Notes: generated from the letters alone by a model not told the origin. 64,000 nt of DNA from Flavobacterium pokkalii (GCF_014596575.1 NZ_NASZ01000001.1:62001-126000); one strand, 5' to 3'; numbered from the stretch's first letter, positions 1 through 9,503 are shown. Numbers and translations are program-made.

Positions 1-363
1 TTTTTTCCATAAATCTTTTTTACTCATCACAATTGAATGCTGACAACCTTTGCATTTATAAGGATATGCTACAAATTCTATTCTAGTTTTCTCTCTTTTA
101 ACTAATCCTTTATATTGATAATTTGACCCCTTCAATTTAAAATTTAAAGTATCTTTGTCAATTATACGAACCAATTTTTTCAGGACTAATACACTGTCAT
201 TTTTGAAAGTTAATGTAGTTTGAAATATTTCTTTTGGAGAATCAAAATATACATCTTCTTCAAATCCACTAAAACTTTTCCCATTCAATATATCATTGTT
301 TTTATTTTGACATGATGTAAATATTAAAATCGATAATATTACTATCTGAATTGTTTTCTTCAT
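1..363 (-). CDS. Partial lipoprotein, function unknown
   Basis: Reading the minus strand from an ATG at 363 gives 121 codons without a stop, so the gene runs off the left edge and its C-terminus is missing. The N-terminus (MKKTIQIVILSILIFTSC) is a typical short lipoprotein signal peptide with the lipobox cysteine at residue 18, so the product is probably anchored in a membrane facing the periplasm. The rest is polar, with a KCKGC pair of cysteines near the visible end. I do not recognise the family. It lies 25 bp downstream of scoA on the same strand. Confidence 0.6.
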   Translation of the reverse strand, partial: MKKTIQIVILSILIFTSCQNKNNDILNGKSFSGFEEDVYFDSPKEIFQTTLTFKNDSVLVLKKLVRIIDKDTLNFKLKGSNYQYKGLVKREKTRIEFVAYPYKCKGCQHSIVMSKKDLWKK

Positions 364-388
364 AATATTTTCTATGATTTAGGCTATA

Positions 389-1090
389 TTATTTCTTTTC
401 TCTGACCGTTCTCTTCTCAATCCGTTTTTCATATTTCTCACCCTGAAAAATACGTTGTACAAAAATTCCCGGAATGTGAATTTGATTAGGGTCTAAAGTT
501 CCGGCTTCAACCAGTTCTTCGACTTCGGCAATGGTTATATTTCCGGCGCCTGCCATTACAGGATTAAAATTTCGGGCTGTACCTTTGAAGATTAGATTTC
601 CGGCCGTGTCGCCTTTCCAGGCTTTTACAATGGCAAAATCGGCTTTGAATGCCTGTTCCATCACATACATTTTTCCGTTGAATTCCCGGGTTTCTTTACC
701 AATCGCAACTTCGGTTCCATATCCCGCCGGAGTATAAAAAGCCGGAATTCCTGCCTGAGCGACACGACAGCGTTCGGCCAAAGTCCCTTGCGGAATCAAT
801 TCGACTTCCAGTTCTCCCGAAAGCATCTGGCGTTCAAACTCGGCATTCTCACCCACATAGGAAGAAATCATTTTTTTAATTTGTTTCTTTTGCAAAAGCA
901 AACCTAAACCAAAATCGTCCACTCCGGCATTATTCGAAATACAAGTGAGTTGTTTTGTTCCTTTTCGAACCAATTCGGCAATAGAATTCTCCGGAATGCC
1001 ACACAAACCAAAACCTCCCAGAATCAAAGTCATACCGTCTTCAATTCCCTGAAGCGCTTCCTGAACGGATTTTACTGTTTTATTAATCAT
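389..1090 (-). CDS. scoA: 3-oxoacid CoA-transferase subunit A
   Basis: The product is the alpha subunit of a succinyl-CoA:3-ketoacid CoA-transferase, which moves CoA between succinyl-CoA and acetoacetate in ketone-body or acetoacetate use. The 233-aa length and the N-terminal glycine-rich stretch [16 protein letters not shown] (about residues 25-40) fit the family, as does the [12 protein letters not shown] region. The catalytic glutamate of this enzyme is in subunit B, which is normally encoded next door. No subunit B gene is visible here: the downstream gene is a lipoprotein and the upstream one an acetyltransferase. It may lie beyond the left edge. Confidence 0.88.
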   Translation of the reverse strand: MINKTVKSVQEALQGIEDGMTLILGGFGLCGIPENSIAELVRKGTKQLTCISNNAGVDDFGLGLLLQKKQIKKMISSYVGENAEFERQMLSGELEVELIPQGTLAERCRVAQAGIPAFYTPAGYGTEVAIGKETREFNGKMYVMEQAFKADFAIVKAWKGDTAGNLIFKGTARNFNPVMAGAGNITIAEVEELVEAGTLDPNQIHIPGIFVQRIFQGEKYEKRIEKRTVREKK

Positions 1091-1176
1091 ATCGAATTGA
1101 TTTCTTTTGATATTAAAAATAAGGCTTTATTTCCAAAAGAAAAAACAATATTTCAATTCGTCCTTAATTATAATTT

Positions 1177-1605
1177 TTACTCTATTTTTTTATGAAAATG
1201 ATAAGCACTTATCGTAAAATCCTCTTTGAAATAGAGTTTGTGCGCAGTAGTTCTTGTCGGACCGGAATCTAACTGAATAGAAACACAGTTATTTTCCAAA
1301 GCAATTGCTTTCAGGTGATTTAAAAGCTGGCTTGCATAACCCTTACCTCGGTATTCTTCCAATGTTGAAAGATCATCCAGATAAAGCATTTTACCACAAT
1401 ACAACATCGTATAGATACGATAACCGGCAATTGCAACCGTTTTTTTATCCTTTTCCTGAATATAAAGCAAATGATAGCCTTCTTTTTGTAAATCCTGAAT
1501 TTGAGAAACAAAATTTTCTCTTTTTAACATTGGTCGTAATACAGAAATAGCTTCCCAGCAGGAAGCTATTTCATTATCTGTAATTGCAATTTTAATTTCA
1601 GTCAT
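1177..1605 (-). CDS. GNAT family N-acetyltransferase
   Basis: This is a single-domain GNAT acetyltransferase of 142 aa that should transfer an acetyl group from acetyl-CoA to an unknown amine. The acetyl-CoA pyrophosphate-binding motif is visible as EYRGKGYASQLL (about residues 84-95), followed by the usual helix and a C-terminal strand with YFKEDF. I chose the ATG at 1605; a TTG three codons upstream is the only alternative. It lies 28 bp downstream of the PBP1A gene and probably shares its transcript. The substrate cannot be told from sequence. Confidence 0.8.
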   Translation of the reverse strand: MTEIKIAITDNEIASCWEAISVLRPMLKRENFVSQIQDLQKEGYHLLYIQEKDKKTVAIAGYRIYTMLYCGKMLYLDDLSTLEEYRGKGYASQLLNHLKAIALENNCVSIQLDSGPTRTTAHKLYFKEDFTISAYHFHKKIE

Positions 1606-1633
1606 AATCAACAAATAAAATCAACGAGGTTTA

Positions 1634-3940
1634 TTAAAATTCAAATTCATCCGTAGACTGAATAGAATCTTTAGCGATAGAATCATTAACTTTTCTAGGT
1701 TGGTAACAATCTACTCTGATAGAAAGATTAGCCGGACGCTCAAATGGTTCTTTGGAAACTTTTAGGTTTGGATCATTATAACACAATTTCATAAAATAAC
1801 CCCAAACCGGCAAGGCTGACGTAGCTCCCTGTCCGTAAGTTAAACTTTTAAAACGTGCCGAACGGTCTTCGCAACCTACCCAAACTCCGGTAACTAAGTT
1901 AGGAACCATTCCCATAAACCATCCGTCAGATTGATTTTGTGTTGTTCCGGTTTTACCTGCAATTGGATTGGTAAAAGCATATGGATAACCTGTCCAGCGG
2001 TTATCTCCGTTTCCTCCGTAGGTAGATCTTAACCTATTACCAGAACCTCCTTCAACAACACCTTCCAATAATTTAACTACTGCAAAGGCAATATCTTTAT
2101 TCAAAACATCATGTGATTCCGGAATTGGTTCGTAAATCACTACTCCGCTTTTATCTTCAATTCGGGATAAAAATTGCGGTTTATTATAAACTCCCTGATT
2201 AGCAAAAGTACTGTAAGCCGCTACCATTTCTTCCACCGTAATATCAACGGCTCCAAGAGCAATAGACGGTTGCGCCGGAATTTGAGTTTTTACCCCTAAT
2301 TTGTGTGTTAATTTAATAACTGCTTCAGGACCTACTTTGTCAATTAATTTAGCCGAAACGGTATTTATCGAATTAGCCAAAGCTTTTTTCAAAGTAACCA
2401 TTCCCATGTATCGGTTATTAGAGTTTCGTGGTGTCCAGGTTTCCGTAACGTGATGACGTCCTACCGGAATAGTAAACGGCGCATCGATAATTGAATCACA
2501 AGGCGACATATTTAATTGCTCAATAGCCGTGGCATACACAAAAGGTTTAAAAGTAGAACCTACCTGTCTGGCTCCCTGAGCTACGTGATCGTATTGAAAA
2601 TATTTATAGTTGATTCCCCCCACCCAGGCTTTGATATTTCCGGTTTGAGGATCCATTGCCATTAAACCTGCCTGTAAAAAGTGTTTGTAATAACGAATAG
2701 AATCCAAAGGTGTCATAATGGTATCGCGTTCTCCTTTCCAGGTAAACACAGTCATCTTTGTTTTCTTATTGAAAGATTCAATAATCTCGTCTTCGGATTT
2801 ATCCATGGATTTCATCACATACCAACGGTTTGAATTTTTCATTGCTAATTTCAAAATTCGGTTGGTCTCTTTCTCAGTAATATTAACAAATGGAGCATTT
2901 TTATTGGTCTTTTGCTGAATAAAAAATTCTTCCTGCAAATTAGCCATGTGTGCCGAAACAGCTTCTTCGGCATGCGCCTGCATTCTGGAGTCGATTGTAG
3001 TATAAATTTTTAAACCGTCTTTGTAAATATCGTAATCTGAACCATCCGGTTTTTTATTGGTTTCGGCCCATTTTTTCATGTATTCTCTCAAATATTCTCT
3101 GAAATAAGTAGCCATTCCTTCGCGGTGACTTTCTAATTTAAAGTGCAGCGTAATAGGCAAAGCCTGTAATTTTTCTTTTTCAGCCTTGGTAATCATGTGC
3201 GCTTTTTCCATTTGCGCAAGCACTACATTTCTGCGGTTTTTTACTCCCACAGGATTTCTAACCGGGTTATACAATCCGGAATTTTTAAACATTCCCACTA
3301 AAATTGCCGATTCATCCACCGTTAATTCTTTTGGAGATTTAGAAAAATAAGTATGTGCAGCAGAGCTAACACCTACAGCATAATTTCCAAAATCGTAAAC
3401 ATTGCAATACATCGCAAGAATCTCATTTTTAGTGTATTGTCTTTCTAATCGGATAGCGATAATCCATTCTTTCACTTTTTGAACGATACGAAAGGGCAAA
3501 AATTTAGAGCCTTCACCATGAAACAATTGTTTCGCCAATTGTTGGGTCAACGTACTCGCTCCTCCGTTAGTTCCTAAACTCAAAACAGCTCTTAAAGTTC
3601 CGCGACCGTCAATTCCTGAATGCTCGTAAAAACGCTCATCTTCGGTTGCTACCAAAGCATCCACTAAATTTTTTGGCAAGTCGGAATACTTTAATTGTGA
3701 ACGGTTTACCTGAAAATATTTTCCAATAACTACTCCGTCAGAAGAGATAATTTCGGTAGCTAAGTTAGAATCCGGATTTTCTAAATCTTCAAATGAAGGC
3801 ATGGAACCAAAAAGTCCCCAGGAAGCAAAGAGAAAAAACAACATAATTGCTCCCATTCCATAAAAGAAAAGCTTCCAAAATTTGTTAGTATAATACTTAA
3901 AATCGTGATCGGTATTATTTGTCTTTTTGTTAGTTGCCAT
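1634..3940 (-). CDS. Penicillin-binding protein 1A, bifunctional transglycosylase/transpeptidase
   Basis: A class A penicillin-binding protein of 768 aa that polymerises glycan strands from lipid II and crosslinks their peptides in the periplasm. One membrane helix lies at about residues 24-44. The GT51 glycosyltransferase motifs are EDERFYEHSGID (100-111) and TLTQQLAKQLF (130-140). The transpeptidase domain has the active-site STFK (462-465), SIN (524-526) and KTGTT (663-667), all intact. It starts 7 bp after the gldH stop, so PSP1, gldH, this gene and the GNAT gene probably form one operon. Confidence 0.95.
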   Translation of the reverse strand: MATNKKTNNTDHDFKYYTNKFWKLFFYGMGAIMLFFLFASWGLFGSMPSFEDLENPDSNLATEIISSDGVVIGKYFQVNRSQLKYSDLPKNLVDALVATEDERFYEHSGIDGRGTLRAVLSLGTNGGASTLTQQLAKQLFHGEGSKFLPFRIVQKVKEWIIAIRLERQYTKNEILAMYCNVYDFGNYAVGVSSAAHTYFSKSPKELTVDESAILVGMFKNSGLYNPVRNPVGVKNRRNVVLAQMEKAHMITKAEKEKLQALPITLHFKLESHREGMATYFREYLREYMKKWAETNKKPDGSDYDIYKDGLKIYTTIDSRMQAHAEEAVSAHMANLQEEFFIQQKTNKNAPFVNITEKETNRILKLAMKNSNRWYVMKSMDKSEDEIIESFNKKTKMTVFTWKGERDTIMTPLDSIRYYKHFLQAGLMAMDPQTGNIKAWVGGINYKYFQYDHVAQGARQVGSTFKPFVYATAIEQLNMSPCDSIIDAPFTIPVGRHHVTETWTPRNSNNRYMGMVTLKKALANSINTVSAKLIDKVGPEAVIKLTHKLGVKTQIPAQPSIALGAVDITVEEMVAAYSTFANQGVYNKPQFLSRIEDKSGVVIYEPIPESHDVLNKDIAFAVVKLLEGVVEGGSGNRLRSTYGGNGDNRWTGYPYAFTNPIAGKTGTTQNQSDGWFMGMVPNLVTGVWVGCEDRSARFKSLTYGQGATSALPVWGYFMKLCYNDPNLKVSKEPFERPANLSIRVDCYQPRKVNDSIAKDSIQSTDEFEF

Positions 3941-3947
3941 AAACTAT

Positions 3948-4427
3948 TTATTCTTTTTTTTCAATTCTTAAACCTACTTCTGTAATGCCTTCAAGGGCTG
4001 TTACACCGGGAACTTTTCCGCTTTCTCTAACAGCCTGTTTGATATTGAGTTTGTATTTTCCTCTAAACTTTACATTCTCTTTGAAATACAATTTACTCTC
4101 TTTGATATCGGTAAATCCATTCCCCAACAAAGTTCCATCGGGAGCTGCCATTTGGTATTCTAAAGTATCTACTTTAGTGTAACCATTAGGTTTTTCTAAC
4201 GTTACAATCAAGAAAAGATTGTTAAACGGATAATTGTTATTGTCCCTGATGTTTATAAAAAGATCGTATTTTTTGGTCGAATCCAATTCAGGTAAATTGA
4301 AAGAAACTACGCTGTCTTTGTGCCAGGCACTGCCCACCGATTTATATTCATCAAAAACCCTTTTTTTATCACAAGAAAAAAAGAGCACACTTACTAAAAG
4401 TATTAAAATGCTATTTTTTAGCCTCAT
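3948..4427 (-). CDS. gldH: Gliding motility lipoprotein GldH
   Basis: GldH is a lipoprotein needed for gliding in Flavobacterium. I chose the ATG at 4427 (159 aa) because it opens a lipoprotein signal, MRLKNSILILLVSVLFFSC, with the lipid-bearing cysteine at residue 19; the frame stays open 216 bases further upstream, but that part is inside the preceding gene and looks non-coding in this frame. Segments such as SAWHKDSVVSFNLPELDS and INIRDNNNYPFNNLFLIV fit the family. The start overlaps the 3' end of the PSP1-domain gene by 17 bases, which suggests coupled translation. Confidence 0.9.
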   Translation of the reverse strand: MRLKNSILILLVSVLFFSCDKKRVFDEYKSVGSAWHKDSVVSFNLPELDSTKKYDLFINIRDNNNYPFNNLFLIVTLEKPNGYTKVDTLEYQMAAPDGTLLGNGFTDIKESKLYFKENVKFRGKYKLNIKQAVRESGKVPGVTALEGITEVGLRIEKKE

Positions 4428-5724
4428 TTTTTTTATTCGTTGACGGTTTTCTAGGTCCTTTAAACTTTTTTTCTCCGGCTGGTTTTGGTTGTCCGGCTGT
4501 AGCCTGAGGTGCCTGATTTCCTTTGTTTCCGGATTTATTATTCGCTCCTTTTTTAGCATTGGTATTTGGAGCTGCAGCAGCGGCGTTTTCCGCAGGTTTT
4601 TTAGCCTTTTTATGGTTTCTTTTGTTCCTTTTAGGTTGGTCAAAACGGGTTAAACTTTCCTGACCTACTGTATTATTAAAGTCTTTTTCAACTTCCTGAG
4701 TCACTTCCATAGCAAAATCCTCTAAAGAAGCTACTTTCTTTTTTAACTTGTTTTCGGCAATGATTTCTTTAACCTTATCTACTTTTAGAACGTGCCAGTT
4801 AGCAAAATTATTGGTATAAGCAAACCACATTAAGCCTTTAAAAATATCTTGTTTTTGACAAACCGCATCCCCTTTTTCGGTGATTAATTTGGTTTCAAAC
4901 TCCGGAAAACCTTTCAAAGCGTCCATGTAAGTGTCTAATTCATAATTCAGACAGCATTTCAATTTTCCGCATTGTCCCGCTAATTTCTGCGGATTCAACG
5001 ACAATTGTTGGTAACGCGCCGCTGAAGTATTCACACTTCTAAAATCGGTTAACCAGGTTGAACAACACAACTCTCTTCCGCAGGAACCAATTCCTCCCAA
5101 ACGGGCCGCTTCCTGACGAAAACCTACCTGTTTCATCTCGATTCGGGTACTGAATTCTTTTGCAAAATCTTTGATTAACTGACGGAAATCCACACGATCA
5201 TTAGCCGTATAATAGAACGTTGCTTTCGATCCATCGCCCTGAAATTCAATATCAGAAATTTTCATTTCCAGTTTTTGAATAATTGCCAATTCACGCGCAC
5301 GCACTTTCATTGGTTCTTCCTTATTTCGGGAAGCCGTCCAGATATCGATGTCTTTTTGAGAAGCTTTTCGGTAAATTTTTGGAATATCAGTAGCATCCGG
5401 ATTGATGCCTTTTTTCTTCATTTGGATACGAACCAGTTCACCGGTAAGCGTAACAATTCCGATGTCATGACCCGGTGAAGCTACCGTAGCCACAATATCT
5501 CCGATACTTAAAGTTAGTTTTTCGGTATTGCGGTAAAACTCTTTTCTTCCATTTTTAAAACGGACTTCAACACAGTTAAATGGCGCTTCGCCATTAGGCA
5601 GACTCATATTAGAAAGCCAGTCGAAAACCGTTAATTTGTTGCAGCTATCGGTGCCGCAAGTCCCGTTATTTTTACAACCCTTAGGTGCGCTACCATCAGC
5701 GGTTGAACAACTTGCACATGCCAT
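4411..5724 (-). CDS. PSP1-domain protein, RicT-like
   Basis: A 437-aa protein with the PSP1 C-terminal domain, related to RicT (YaaT). In Bacillus RicT is part of an iron-sulfur-containing complex that affects RNA processing. Cysteines that could bind a cluster are at 215, 220, 221 (GSCGRELCC) and 252, 257, 258 (QCGKLKCC). The first 28 residues hold another five cysteines, and the last 80 are a low-complexity tail rich in Lys, Asn, Pro and Ala, probably disordered and RNA- or membrane-facing. It heads the operon with gldH and PBP1A. Its role in Bacteroidota is not known to me. Confidence 0.85.
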   Translation of the reverse strand: MACASCSTADGSAPKGCKNNGTCGTDSCNKLTVFDWLSNMSLPNGEAPFNCVEVRFKNGRKEFYRNTEKLTLSIGDIVATVASPGHDIGIVTLTGELVRIQMKKKGINPDATDIPKIYRKASQKDIDIWTASRNKEEPMKVRARELAIIQKLEMKISDIEFQGDGSKATFYYTANDRVDFRQLIKDFAKEFSTRIEMKQVGFRQEAARLGGIGSCGRELCCSTWLTDFRSVNTSAARYQQLSLNPQKLAGQCGKLKCCLNYELDTYMDALKGFPEFETKLITEKGDAVCQKQDIFKGLMWFAYTNNFANWHVLKVDKVKEIIAENKLKKKVASLEDFAMEVTQEVEKDFNNTVGQESLTRFDQPKRNKRNHKKAKKPAENAAAAAPNTNAKKGANNKSGNKGNQAPQATAGQPKPAGEKKFKGPRKPSTNKKNEAKK

Positions 5725-5845
5725 AATTTTATATGTAGTGTTGTGACCAGCACAACTTAAGTTCTTAAAACGTTTAATCGGTAAAGATAGTATTTTTTAA
5801 TCGTAAGTTGCAAAATTAAGCGTTTTGCAAAAGCTTAATTTTTTT

Positions 5846-5886
5846 ATAAAAAAAGCCTGTTTCAAATATTTTGAAACAGGCTTTTA
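5846..5886 (-). terminator. Hairpin terminator
   Basis: A perfect 13-bp stem (AAGCCTGTTTCAA at 5853-5865 and its complement at 5871-5883, loop of 5) is flanked on the minus-strand downstream side by a run of seven A on the plus strand, that is a U run in the minus transcript. It follows the ferredoxin remnant and separates it from the PSP1 gene. The same stem core recurs in the hairpin at 7937-7969. Confidence 0.8.
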
Positions 5887-5906
5887 AAGTTTTATAAACC
5901 AATATT

Positions 5907-5966
5907 TTAGATTTCTTTGACCGAGATTATTTTTACTGGACAGGCTTTAGCAGCCAATTCTAAACT
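5907..5966 (-). pseudogene. 3' remnant of a ferredoxin gene
   Basis: The minus strand reads SLELAAKACPVKIISVKEI followed by a stop. The piece AAKACPVKII carries the last cluster cysteine and the following proline typical of the C-terminus of small ferredoxins with one cluster. Immediately upstream in the same frame is a TGA, then a TAA, and no cluster-binding CxxC part follows, so only about 19 codons remain. It is followed by a good terminator, as expected for the end of a former gene. The S41 protease gene ends 23 bp upstream of it and may have replaced the rest. A chance match cannot be excluded. Confidence 0.6.
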
Positions 5967-5988
5967 TCAGTCTTAGTTATACTAATTC

Positions 5989-7479
5989 TTATTTTTTTAA
6001 ATTTTTAAAATCTTCAATATACAATCCTTTGGCAGCATTTGTAGAGTTGAACGAAGCAAGATTATTATTTCTAAAAGATATTCTTTCAGCGCTTTGAGTT
6101 TTAGAGGACAAAGTTTGCCCGGTAATTAGTTCAAGAGCCTTTTTTAAACAAGGGTCTTTTACGTTTCCAAATTCAACCAGATTATTAAAAACTAAATATG
6201 GATTAATATCATGATTCGGTGTAATTTTAGTTGGATTTACGTCTTTGTCTTTGTTGTAATAAGCAAAAGTAATGGGTTGCAATTGCCATTTATGTTTGGT
6301 ACTTCTGTTAGCGTATGAGGCATAATCATATTCAGGACTATCGTATAGAGTAATAGATCCTACAAATTTACCTACTGTTTCATCGCCTATCGTAACCACG
6401 TCAATGTATTTTTTTAAACATTGAATAGTGAGTTCGCTGGCAGAAGCCGTTTCAAAACTAACTAAGACATATATTTTGGGCAAAGAAAGACTATTTATAC
6501 TTTCTTCTCTCTCAAAAGTGGGTTCGTTATCAACTAAGTTGTAAACATTAACTTTATCTGTAAGGTATTCAAAACCATCTTCGCTATTGTGTTTATCATT
6601 GAAATCTAAATAAATATAAGGTTTACTGGTATTACTTCCGTTAATCATTTGTGCCAAAGCAATAGCCGTTTCTAATGATCCGCCACCATTGTATCTTAAA
6701 TCTAAAACCAATTCGTTAATTCCATCCGATTGCATTTTAGCGAAAGCTGCATTCAATTCATCATTATAATCTGATTTAAAACTATTATACACCAAATAAC
6801 CAATGTTTTTACTGCCATAGACTTTCTTTTCGTAATAAGCAACCGGGTTTTCATCAATATCGGCTTGGGTTACATTTACAGTTCCTGCTTTGTCAGTAGT
6901 TACCAAACCTGTACTTACAAACCCAACACTTGCAGCCAAAGTAAGGGTCACTTGTGTATCCTCTAACTGATCATAATTGCTTGCCGTAAGTTGTTTACCA
7001 TTTATTTTTGTAATAACGTCACCTCTTTTCAATCCTGCTAAGGCCGCAGGTGAATCTGGTACAACATAATTTATCAGGGCCACAAAATTTACATTATTCA
7101 AATCTTTAGGGTAAAGACCATAATTAAAACCGCCATTTTTTTTAACTTCTGCTATTTTTGAGGCATACACCACTTCATTACTGTTTTCTATCCAGGAAAA
7201 TCTATCCACAGTTCCTCTTTGATAAAGGAGCGAATAAAACAACACATCGGGAGTCTTACCGTTAATAAAATTAGCATAGTTATTGGTAGAAGCTATTTTG
7301 CTATCGGATAAATTAGCAACTTTGGGTTGCCAATAATACCAGGAATTCATTGCTTTCCAAACAAAGTCATTAATTTCGTCGGGTTCAGCATTTTTGGTTG
7401 CATCCGAATCAGAATCCTTACTGCAAGAAGTAAAAACCAATCCCACAAGCAATGTTAAAAGGACATATTTTAATTTCAT
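5989..7479 (-). CDS. S41 family peptidase, lipoprotein
   Basis: A 496-aa C-terminal-processing-type serine protease anchored as a lipoprotein (signal peptide with FTSC, lipid cysteine at 19, then an acidic Ser/Asp linker). A PDZ domain is seen around residues 125-175 (LAGLKRGDVITKINGKQL), and the S41 catalytic domain follows with LDLRYNGGG (259-267) and the nucleophile region ETASASELT, serine 348. The C-terminal 100 residues contain the usual PNHDINPY stretch. It is a single gene, divergent from a small lipoprotein gene 52 bp away. The substrate is unknown. Confidence 0.85.
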   Translation of the reverse strand: MKLKYVLLTLLVGLVFTSCSKDSDSDATKNAEPDEINDFVWKAMNSWYYWQPKVANLSDSKIASTNNYANFINGKTPDVLFYSLLYQRGTVDRFSWIENSNEVVYASKIAEVKKNGGFNYGLYPKDLNNVNFVALINYVVPDSPAALAGLKRGDVITKINGKQLTASNYDQLEDTQVTLTLAASVGFVSTGLVTTDKAGTVNVTQADIDENPVAYYEKKVYGSKNIGYLVYNSFKSDYNDELNAAFAKMQSDGINELVLDLRYNGGGSLETAIALAQMINGSNTSKPYIYLDFNDKHNSEDGFEYLTDKVNVYNLVDNEPTFEREESINSLSLPKIYVLVSFETASASELTIQCLKKYIDVVTIGDETVGKFVGSITLYDSPEYDYASYANRSTKHKWQLQPITFAYYNKDKDVNPTKITPNHDINPYLVFNNLVEFGNVKDPCLKKALELITGQTLSSKTQSAERISFRNNNLASFNSTNAAKGLYIEDFKNLKK

Positions 7480-7531
7480 TATAATTCAATTGTTTAAATT
7501 AGATTTGTAGCTATTAAAAAACTCTAAAATT

Positions 7532-7912
7532 ATGAAAAATATTACATCAAAAGCCATCTATATTTTACTTTCATTCGGATGTTTCTTTCTCTTATCTTGT
7601 TCCAAGCAGCTTTTAGACATTAAAAACCAAACTTATAAAAGCTATAACAGGAACAGTGAAAAAGGATATATCGTTAGTTTTGAACTGAATAACACCGCCA
7701 TAATTCCAAAATCGATTGTGATTAACGGAATTGTTCAAAATATCTCAATTGAAAACAAAATGGGTAATAATTACCAGGTAAATGTGATTGCTCAAACCAC
7801 TTTAATTCATAACTACCAAGTAAAATTAGAGGAAAAAGAAAACGGAATTTATTTTGAGAAAGACTCGCAACTATTTTTTCAACCGGTGAAATTCAAATTA
7901 ATTAAGGATTAA
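7532..7912 (+). CDS. Small lipoprotein, function unknown
   Basis: A 126-aa protein with a lipoprotein signal (SFGCFFLLSC, lipid cysteine at about residue 23). After that it is polar and beta-rich with no motif I recognise. It is transcribed away from the S41 protease, with which it shares a 52-bp intergenic space, and ends before a strong hairpin. It is one of few plus-strand genes in this half of the window. Confidence 0.65.
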   Translation: MKNITSKAIYILLSFGCFFLLSCSKQLLDIKNQTYKSYNRNSEKGYIVSFELNNTAIIPKSIVINGIVQNISIENKMGNNYQVNVIAQTTLIHNYQVKLEEKENGIYFEKDSQLFFQPVKFKLIKD

Positions 7913-7936
7913 TTTTTCGCTACTCTGAAATGCACA

Positions 7937-7972
7937 AAAGCCTGTTTCCGAAAAACAGAAACAGGCTTTAAA
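7937..7972. terminator. Bidirectional hairpin terminator
   Basis: A 12-bp stem (AAAGCCTGTTTC at 7937-7948 with its complement at 7958-7969) lies between the convergent small-lipoprotein and TrhO genes. A short A/T run flanks it on both sides, so it could end both transcripts. Confidence 0.75.
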
Positions 7973-7991
7973 ATAATTTATGACTGCTATT

Positions 7992-9350
7992 TTAGTCTAA
8001 AATCTTATATAATTTATCCGATAAACGAATTCGGAAAGGCACTGCAAAAGTCAATTTATCACCTGTTACCGCCTGATTTCCTTCGTATCCGTTAACAAAC
8101 ATCTTTTCTAAAACCAATTCCTGATTTCCGGTTGTTGGACCCGAAATAAGGATTTTATCTCCCAAATTCAATTCTTGGTTTTCCATTGTAAAAAGACCAA
8201 TTCCCGCTTTCACATAATAATGCTCGGCTTTACCTACTAAGGTCTTTTTTACCTTAATTTTTTGACGAATATCATTCGTTTTTGAAGCAGTTCCCAAAGC
8301 AGCATTTGGCAAATCTCCGGAATGTTTGAATTTTAAACTTTCTGATTTTCCTTTTCGAAACACTTTGTTTCCTACTTGTTTCCCGCTTCTTAATTTCACC
8401 TGCTCTTCATACGGTAAATGTGTGATTTCCTGACATGCTGTAGAACAACAATTTTCCATGGCAGCCTTACAATCGTCGCATTGGATAAACAATAAATGAC
8501 AGCCGTCATTAGCACAATTGGTATGATTGTCACAAGGTTTTCCACATTGATGACATTGCGAAATAATATCATCGGTAATTCTTTCGCCTAAACGATTATC
8601 AAAAACGAAGTTTTTCCCGATGAATTTGCTTTCCAAACCTTCTTCTTCAATTTGTTTGGCATAGTTAATAATTCCGCCTTCTAACTGAAAAACATTTTTG
8701 AATCCCTGATGCTTGAAATACGCACTGGCTTTTTCGCAACGAATTCCTCCGGTACAATACATTACCAGATTTTTATCTTCTTTAAAATCTTGTAATTGTT
8801 CGTTGATAATTGGTAAACTTTCTCTAAAAGTTTCTACATCTGGAGTAATGGCTCCTTTAAAATGCCCTACTTCACTTTCGTAGTGATTTCTAAAATCTAC
8901 TACAATGGTATTTGGGTCTTCCAGAATTTCGTTGAATTCTTTTGCTCTTAAATGCACCCCTTTGTTGGTTACATCAAAAGTATCGTCGTTCAATCCGTCA
9001 GCTACAATTTTGTGACGCACTTTGATAGTCAATTTTAAAAACGAATGATCGTCCTGCTCCACGGCCACATTCAAACGAATGCCTTTCATGAAGTCGTACA
9101 CTTCCAAAGTTTCTCTGAAAGCTTCAAAATTTTCGGCAGGAACACTCATTTGAGCATTAATTCCTTCCTGAGCAACATAAATTCGTCCCAGTGCATCTAA
9201 GGCATTCCAGGCTACGAATAAATCATCACGAAATTTTTTGGGATCTTCAATTTTGGCATACGCATAGAAAGACAACGTCAGACGTTGTTGACCTGCTTGA
9301 TCAATCAATTCAGATCTTTCTTCTGCGCTTAAGGTGTTGTACAGTTGCAT
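7992..9350 (-). CDS. trhO: tRNA uridine-34 hydroxylase TrhO with C-terminal barrel
   Basis: TrhO (YceA, UPF0176) makes 5-hydroxyuridine at position 34 of tRNA using oxygen. The ferredoxin-like N-terminal part covers about 1-100 and the rhodanese domain 125-235, with the active-site loop CTGGIRC (cysteines 199 and 205). A cysteine-rich block follows (266-306, many CxxC pairs), probably metal-binding. At 452 aa it is about 100 residues longer than the E. coli protein. The extra 366-451 segment ([20 protein letters not shown]) resembles the barrel at the end of U32 peptidases such as TrhP. That resemblance is my inference. Confidence 0.88.
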   Translation of the reverse strand: MQLYNTLSAEERSELIDQAGQQRLTLSFYAYAKIEDPKKFRDDLFVAWNALDALGRIYVAQEGINAQMSVPAENFEAFRETLEVYDFMKGIRLNVAVEQDDHSFLKLTIKVRHKIVADGLNDDTFDVTNKGVHLRAKEFNEILEDPNTIVVDFRNHYESEVGHFKGAITPDVETFRESLPIINEQLQDFKEDKNLVMYCTGGIRCEKASAYFKHQGFKNVFQLEGGIINYAKQIEEEGLESKFIGKNFVFDNRLGERITDDIISQCHQCGKPCDNHTNCANDGCHLLFIQCDDCKAAMENCCSTACQEITHLPYEEQVKLRSGKQVGNKVFRKGKSESLKFKHSGDLPNAALGTASKTNDIRQKIKVKKTLVGKAEHYYVKAGIGLFTMENQELNLGDKILISGPTTGNQELVLEKMFVNGYEGNQAVTGDKLTFAVPFRIRLSDKLYKILD

Positions 9351-9427
9351 GCTATAAACAGTTTAAGTTTAGAAAATTTTTTGCAAAAGTATAAAAAACT
9401 CTAAAGACTACAAAACAAGCTTAATAT

Positions 9428-9500
9428 GTCATTCCGACGAAGGAGGAATCTCATTCTGTAATTTGATAGATAATGAGATTGCTTCGTTCCTCGCAATGAC
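9428..9500. repeat. REP-like imperfect inverted repeat
   Basis: Two arms of about 28 bases (9428-9455 and 9472-9500) are imperfect inverted copies, both containing GTCATT and AATCTCATT-type sequence. The core of the right arm (GATTGCTTCGTTCCTCGCAATGAC) is closely related to the arms of the repeat at 27,295-27,367, so both belong to one dispersed family. It lies between the trhO and helicase genes, with no gene in it. Confidence 0.75.
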
Positions 9501-9503
9501 TTT

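Noticed and set aside
4428..4643. Longer N-terminus for GldH
   Set aside because: It would precede the lipoprotein signal peptide and lies inside the PSP1-domain gene.
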